Origin: Microcaldota archaeon
GTDB lineage: Archaea > Micrarchaeota > Micrarchaeia > Anstonellales > VGKX01
Length of the DNA: 8,053 nucleotides
Assembly (NCBI GenBank): GCA_021823945.1
Contig: JAKALW010000043.1
Location: 1-8,053, forward strand
Direction: 5' to 3'
Shown: in pieces, positions 5,042 to 8,053 of the stretch
Layout of the letters: each line of letters opens with the position of its first letter
How positions within the stretch are numbered: the first letter of the stretch is position 1
Made by a program: the position numbers and the translations under genes
Notes under the pieces: generated by a model
What the model was told of the DNA's origin: nothing
Seen by the model: only the letters and a program-made list of their open reading frames with translations
Database searches by the model: none

Positions 5042-8000
5042 ACCTGCGTGCTTGTGAATGTGAGAATTGCAGTGTTCGCCTGCGGAGGGCTGTCAGAATT
5101 TATCCGCGATAGTATGTAAGCCCAGATTGTGTCATATGCGTCCGGGAAAGCCAGGCTCGGGCACACTGTGATTGCCGACGCGCCAAGGTTCTGCATGCCC
5201 GTGTTAAGCCCAGCGCATGCGCCGCTCTCATTTGCTGCGCCAAACATCTGGAAAAGAGGAGTGGAACCGCCAATGAAAGCTGCCGCGTCCTTGTCAGAAG
5301 CTACTGTGATTGAGACATTGACATTGCCCTGGTTTTCAACAAGGAAGCCAAGCTCGCCTGAAGTCGTGTTCGAGCTTTCATTGGACATCAGAGTGACCGA
5401 GCCTGCCGCAGGCGGCGTCACTGGCACGAAGCTGAATGCGCTGTTGTTCTTGGAACTTGAAGTATAGATTGCTATCTGGTTCGTGCTTGTGATGTTTATC
5501 CCAAGCGTGGCATTATTTGTCCAACCGACAAAAGTCATGTTGCCAGAAGAGTTGTCATACAACGCATAGCCGGAAAAGCCGGTAACATTGAATGTCAGGA
5601 TTTGGCTTGTCGAATTCCAAGTCAAGCCAGTGCACCGGGGCGCGGCGCAGACTGTTCCGGATGACAGAATAGTGTTACGGTTAGGCGCAAAGCCGGGATA
5701 ATATTTCAAACCAGGGGTTCCGGAGCCCGAATACAAGCCGGTCGCATTGATTGTGATGGTTGTGCTTGAATTGAAAGTCGGGTCCAGGGCTGGCGAGTTC
5801 ACTGACACGAACCCGGTGTCAATGACCACGTTGTTGTCATAATCCTGCGCAACTGTATTGACCGAATGGGTGGGGGGAAAATTAATCCTGCCCTTGCCGG
5901 GCTTCTCAAGTATAAGGCTGGTGACATTTGAGGGGTCTGGGACTGTTGAGAGATTCGTGCTTGAGCCGCCAAATGTGGCTGCCGCGCCAAGGGGGACTGT
6001 GAAATACGTTCCAAGCCCGTCCTTTGTGTAATTGTACATCTGCTGTATTTCAGAGGCGTTCAGTGAACGGTTGAACGCCGCAAGCTCGTCAATAGCGCCA
6101 TTGAAATAGCCGCTTGCATTGGCGCTGTCGTAATTGCGCCCGATAAAAACAGGGAGGCCATTGATTGGCAATGCGCCAAAGCCATAGGACGCATTCCCGG
6201 CAAGCGAACCGTCAACATATATACGCATAGTGGTGTTGTCGTAGGTAGCGACAACATGATGCCACACGTTGTCATTTATGGGAACCGAGGAATTCACAGT
6301 ATAGCTGGCGCCATTTTTGATTACAAGGAACTGCCCGCCTGAAATGGTTGAGAGGGAATAGGGGACGTCATTTCCCAGCGGGCTCGAAAGGGTTATGTAC
6401 CTGGACCCTGTTGTGGATGCATAACCCTGCACGTCCGCAGCAGAACCTGCATATGAATAGGAGCCTGATGTCAGGTTTGTCTGGTTAATTGTGAATTCCC
6501 AGGAAGAGGCATCGATTTTCCTCAGGTTTGACTGGTAGAGCTGTTTCATTTCTGCGGCAGAAAGAGCCCTGTTGTACATCCTGACTTCATCAAGCGAGCC
6601 ATTGTAGAAGTTCGACAGGTTGCCGCATGCCACGTCCGCGCCAGCAATCAGCTTGTTGGCGCTGCTTAGGTTGTACTCTGCTGGATAAACAGTCGAGTTC
6701 ACGTATTGGCCGTCAAAGTACAATGACACATTCCTTGACGCCCTGTTCACTGTTACCCCGACATGATGCCATGAATTGTCAACAGCACGGCCGTAAATCA
6801 CCCGCCCGAACTCATAGGTGCCGTTTGCCATCCAATAGCCGACATATGTTGAGCCGGCATCCATCCTGAAGCCGGTCGCATAGCAGCCGCTGCCCTTGGC
6901 AAAAAACTGGCTGTAATTGTAAGGCGGGTTCATCTTATACCACAGAGCCACTGTGAAACTCAGCGTTGTGCCAAAATTCGCCGAGGCAGGATTGCCAAAG
7001 TCGATTGAATTGCTCAAGCCATTGAAAGTGTAAGCTCCGTTGTATTTGCCGCTCGCAGTCCAGGCGCTTCCGTTAACAGTCCCATTAATTCCCGAGCTTG
7101 AAACATCGACAACTTTGGCTGAACTCTCGCCCAAGGTTGCCGCATTGTCAAAATTCGCCATGAAGACCAGCGAGTCATTGTACTGTGCGTAATTCGTGCC
7201 ATTCCAGTTGAATGTAAAGTTCCGAAGCTGCGACACGGTAACCAAGGTGATATTGGCAAATGCGCTTGTGGCTGTCACAGTTGAACCGTTGTTGGCATTG
7301 CCAGAACCCCATGACATTATTATCGGATAATACGTGTATGTGTTGGTCGCCGTAGTGTTGTTGGCGCCAAGGGTGTCCGCCGCAAAGCCATAATACGAAT
7401 ACGTGCCAGCTGCCAGGCCAGTCTGGTTGGTGACAAATTCCCATGACGTTGAATTGATTTTCTTAAGGTTCGACAAGTAAAGCTGTTTCACTTCCGCAGC
7501 TGATAGCGTGCGGCTGTATAGCCTGACCTCGTCAAGCGCGCCATTGTAATAATTCGACCCCACCTTGCCTATTGCCAGGTTGCTTGCGGCAATGTCAGCA
7601 GGCGAAGTTATGGCAACGTGGTGCCAGCCATTTGCAAGGTTGGTGCTTACTGTTTTAACCGAGATGCCGTCAACATCGATGTAGCCCGAGCCTATGTTGC
7701 CTGGCTTCATAAAGCCGAATACCGGATAGGAAAGGGAATTCGTGCTTATTACAAATGACGCGTATTTCCACGAGCTTGAAAGAGGGATGTCGGATGCAAC
7801 AACATTGGTCATAGTGGCAAAATTATCAGCCGAATAAACGCGCATGGGGCTTGTTATGCCGGAGGTCCTGTACCAAAATGACACGATATACGCGGTATTC
7901 GCGGATGTGAGGCTCGCGTCAGCCCTGAACCTGTCCCAATTGATATTGCTGTTGATGGTAAAGCGCAGGTATCCCGTGCTGCCGTCGCCTGATGCGGCAT

Positions 8001-8053
8001 TTTGCCATGTCAGGGCGGACGAATCGCTGGTCCATCCAGTGACGCCGGATGCG
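5038..8053 (-). CDS. large modular LamG surface protein, N-terminus beyond the window
   Basis: The frame is open to the right edge; 1004 C-terminal residues are visible and no start is within the window (an internal GTG at 7884 is not the real start). Modules in order: a jelly-roll resembling CBM_4_9-type carbohydrate-binding domains (8052 to about 7648, VSFWYRTSG...YIDVDGISVKTV); a LamG remnant (7644-7474); a linker (7470-7333); an FNWNGTNY-type module leading into a complete LamG (about 7167-6535, WHHVGVTV...LYFDGQYV...GSLDEVRMYNRALS); a second linker (6528-6394); a LamG C-terminal half (6372-6034); then a segment with EKPGKGRINF and FNVTGFSGYALY, seen in my experience in DPANN surface proteins; and a final beta-rich domain. 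I count close to forty N-x-S/T sequons, which fits an N-glycosylated exported protein. No C-terminal membrane anchor or sorting motif is seen, so attachment must be elsewhere. Probable role in adhesion or envelope; ligand unknown. Confidence 0.88.
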   Translation of the reverse strand, partial: ASGVTGWTSDSSALTWQNAASGDGSTGYLRFTINSNINWDRFRADASLTSANTAYIVSFWYRTSGITSPMRVYSADNFATMTNVVASDIPLSSSWKYASFVISTNSLSYPVFGFMKPGNIGSGYIDVDGISVKTVSTNLANGWHHVAITSPADIAASNLAIGKVGSNYYNGALDEVRLYSRTLSAAEVKQLYLSNLKKINSTSWEFVTNQTGLAAGTYSYYGFAADTLGANNTTATNTYTYYPIIMSWGSGNANNGSTVTATSAFANITLVTVSQLRNFTFNWNGTNYAQYNDSLVFMANFDNAATLGESSAKVVDVSSSGINGTVNGSAWTASGKYNGAYTFNGLSNSIDFGNPASANFGTTLSFTVALWYKMNPPYNYSQFFAKGSGCYATGFRMDAGSTYVGYWMANGTYEFGRVIYGRAVDNSWHHVGVTVNRASRNVSLYFDGQYVNSTVYPAEYNLSSANKLIAGADVACGNLSNFYNGSLDEVRMYNRALSAAEMKQLYQSNLRKIDASSWEFTINQTNLTSGSYSYAGSAADVQGYASTTGSRYITLSSPLGNDVPYSLSTISGGQFLVIKNGASYTVNSSVPINDNVWHHVVATYDNTTMRIYVDGSLAGNASYGFGALPINGLPVFIGRNYDSANASGYFNGAIDELAAFNRSLNASEIQQMYNYTKDGLGTYFTVPLGAAATFGGSSTNLSTVPDPSNVTSLILEKPGKGRINFPPTHSVNTVAQDYDNNVVIDTGFVSVNSPALDPTFNSSTTITINATGLYSGSGTPGLKYYPGFAPNRNTILSSGTVCAAPRCTGLTWNSTSQILTFNVTGFSGYALYDNSSGNMTFVGWTNNATLGINITSTNQIAIYTSSSKNNSAFSFVPVTPPAAGSVTLMSNESSNTTSGELGFLVENQGNVNVSITVASDKDAAAFIGGSTPLFQMFGAANESGACAGLNTGMQNLGASAITVCPSLAFPDAYDTIWAYILSRINSDSPPQANTAILTFTSTQV
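6409..6606 (-). repeat. 198-bp module repeat, copy 2 (LamG end plus linker)
   Basis: Encodes 66 residues from YNGSLDEVRMYNRALSAAE through the SWEF...NQT...YSY linker. It aligns without gaps to 7351-7548, with 43 of 66 residues identical by my count. An in-frame duplicated unit inside the large LamG gene. Confidence 0.8.
7351..7548 (-). repeat. 198-bp module repeat, copy 1 (LamG end plus linker)
   Basis: Encodes 66 residues from YNGALDEVRLYSRTLSAAE through the SWEF...NQT...YSY linker, the partner of 6409-6606, 942 bp apart. In this copy the LamG domain before the repeat is only a remnant, whereas the other copy follows a complete one. Confidence 0.8.

Noticed and set aside
1..8053. Defence system, CRISPR array or complete mobile element
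   Set aside because: No regularly spaced repeats, nuclease, helicase, transposase or toxin gene. All real genes are ribosomal, MEMO, VIT-type or LamG proteins.

Overview
The window reads as a chromosomal segment of an archaeon. The evidence is an L1-L10-L12 ribosomal stalk operon with archaeal-type proteins (long L10 with the archaeal central insertion, L12 of the P1 type ending in SLFG), TATA-like promoter boxes, and oligo-T termination. Large, Asn-sequon-rich LamG surface proteins with an EKPGKGRI...FNVTGF segment resemble those of DPANN-type genomes (for example Diapherotrites, Micrarchaeota or Woesearchaeota). That lineage is inferred from protein style only and is not proven.

Layout from left to right. 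Positions 1-117 hold two hairpins and no convincing gene. 118-933 (minus) encodes a small secreted LamG protein that seems to lack its C-terminal part. 950-1774 (minus) is a MEMO-family protein, 16 nt upstream of the LamG gene and probably co-transcribed with it. 1775-1845 is a short divergent promoter with one near-palindromic TATA box. 1846-2607 (plus) is a VIT1/CCC1-family Fe/Mn transporter. 2608-2784 is a convergent gap with two perfect hairpins and an oligo-T terminator. 2785-4694 (minus) is the operon rpl1-rpl10-rpl12 with its own promoter near 4791-4798. 4695-5037 is a gap dense in repeats and inverted repeats. 5038 to the window edge (minus) is the C-terminal 1004 residues of a very large modular surface protein.

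How the genes relate. L1, L10 and L12 build the L1 stalk and the L10-L12 stalk of the large ribosomal subunit. L10 shows three evenly spaced AFxQG segments, consistent with three docking sites for L12 dimers. The VIT-family transporter and MEMO share a promoter region. MEMO is known as a metal-binding fold, so a metal link is possible but is inference. The two LamG proteins are paralogues by module. The small one stops exactly where the large one continues into its next module, and two of the three LamG modules of the large protein lack their N-terminal halves, so this surface-protein family appears to be reshuffling.

I see no CRISPR array, tRNA, rRNA, toxin-antitoxin or complete mobile element, and no undescribed multi-gene system. 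The points most worth checking are the hairpin next to the truncated LamG gene, the chimeric LamG modules, and the structured region after the large gene.
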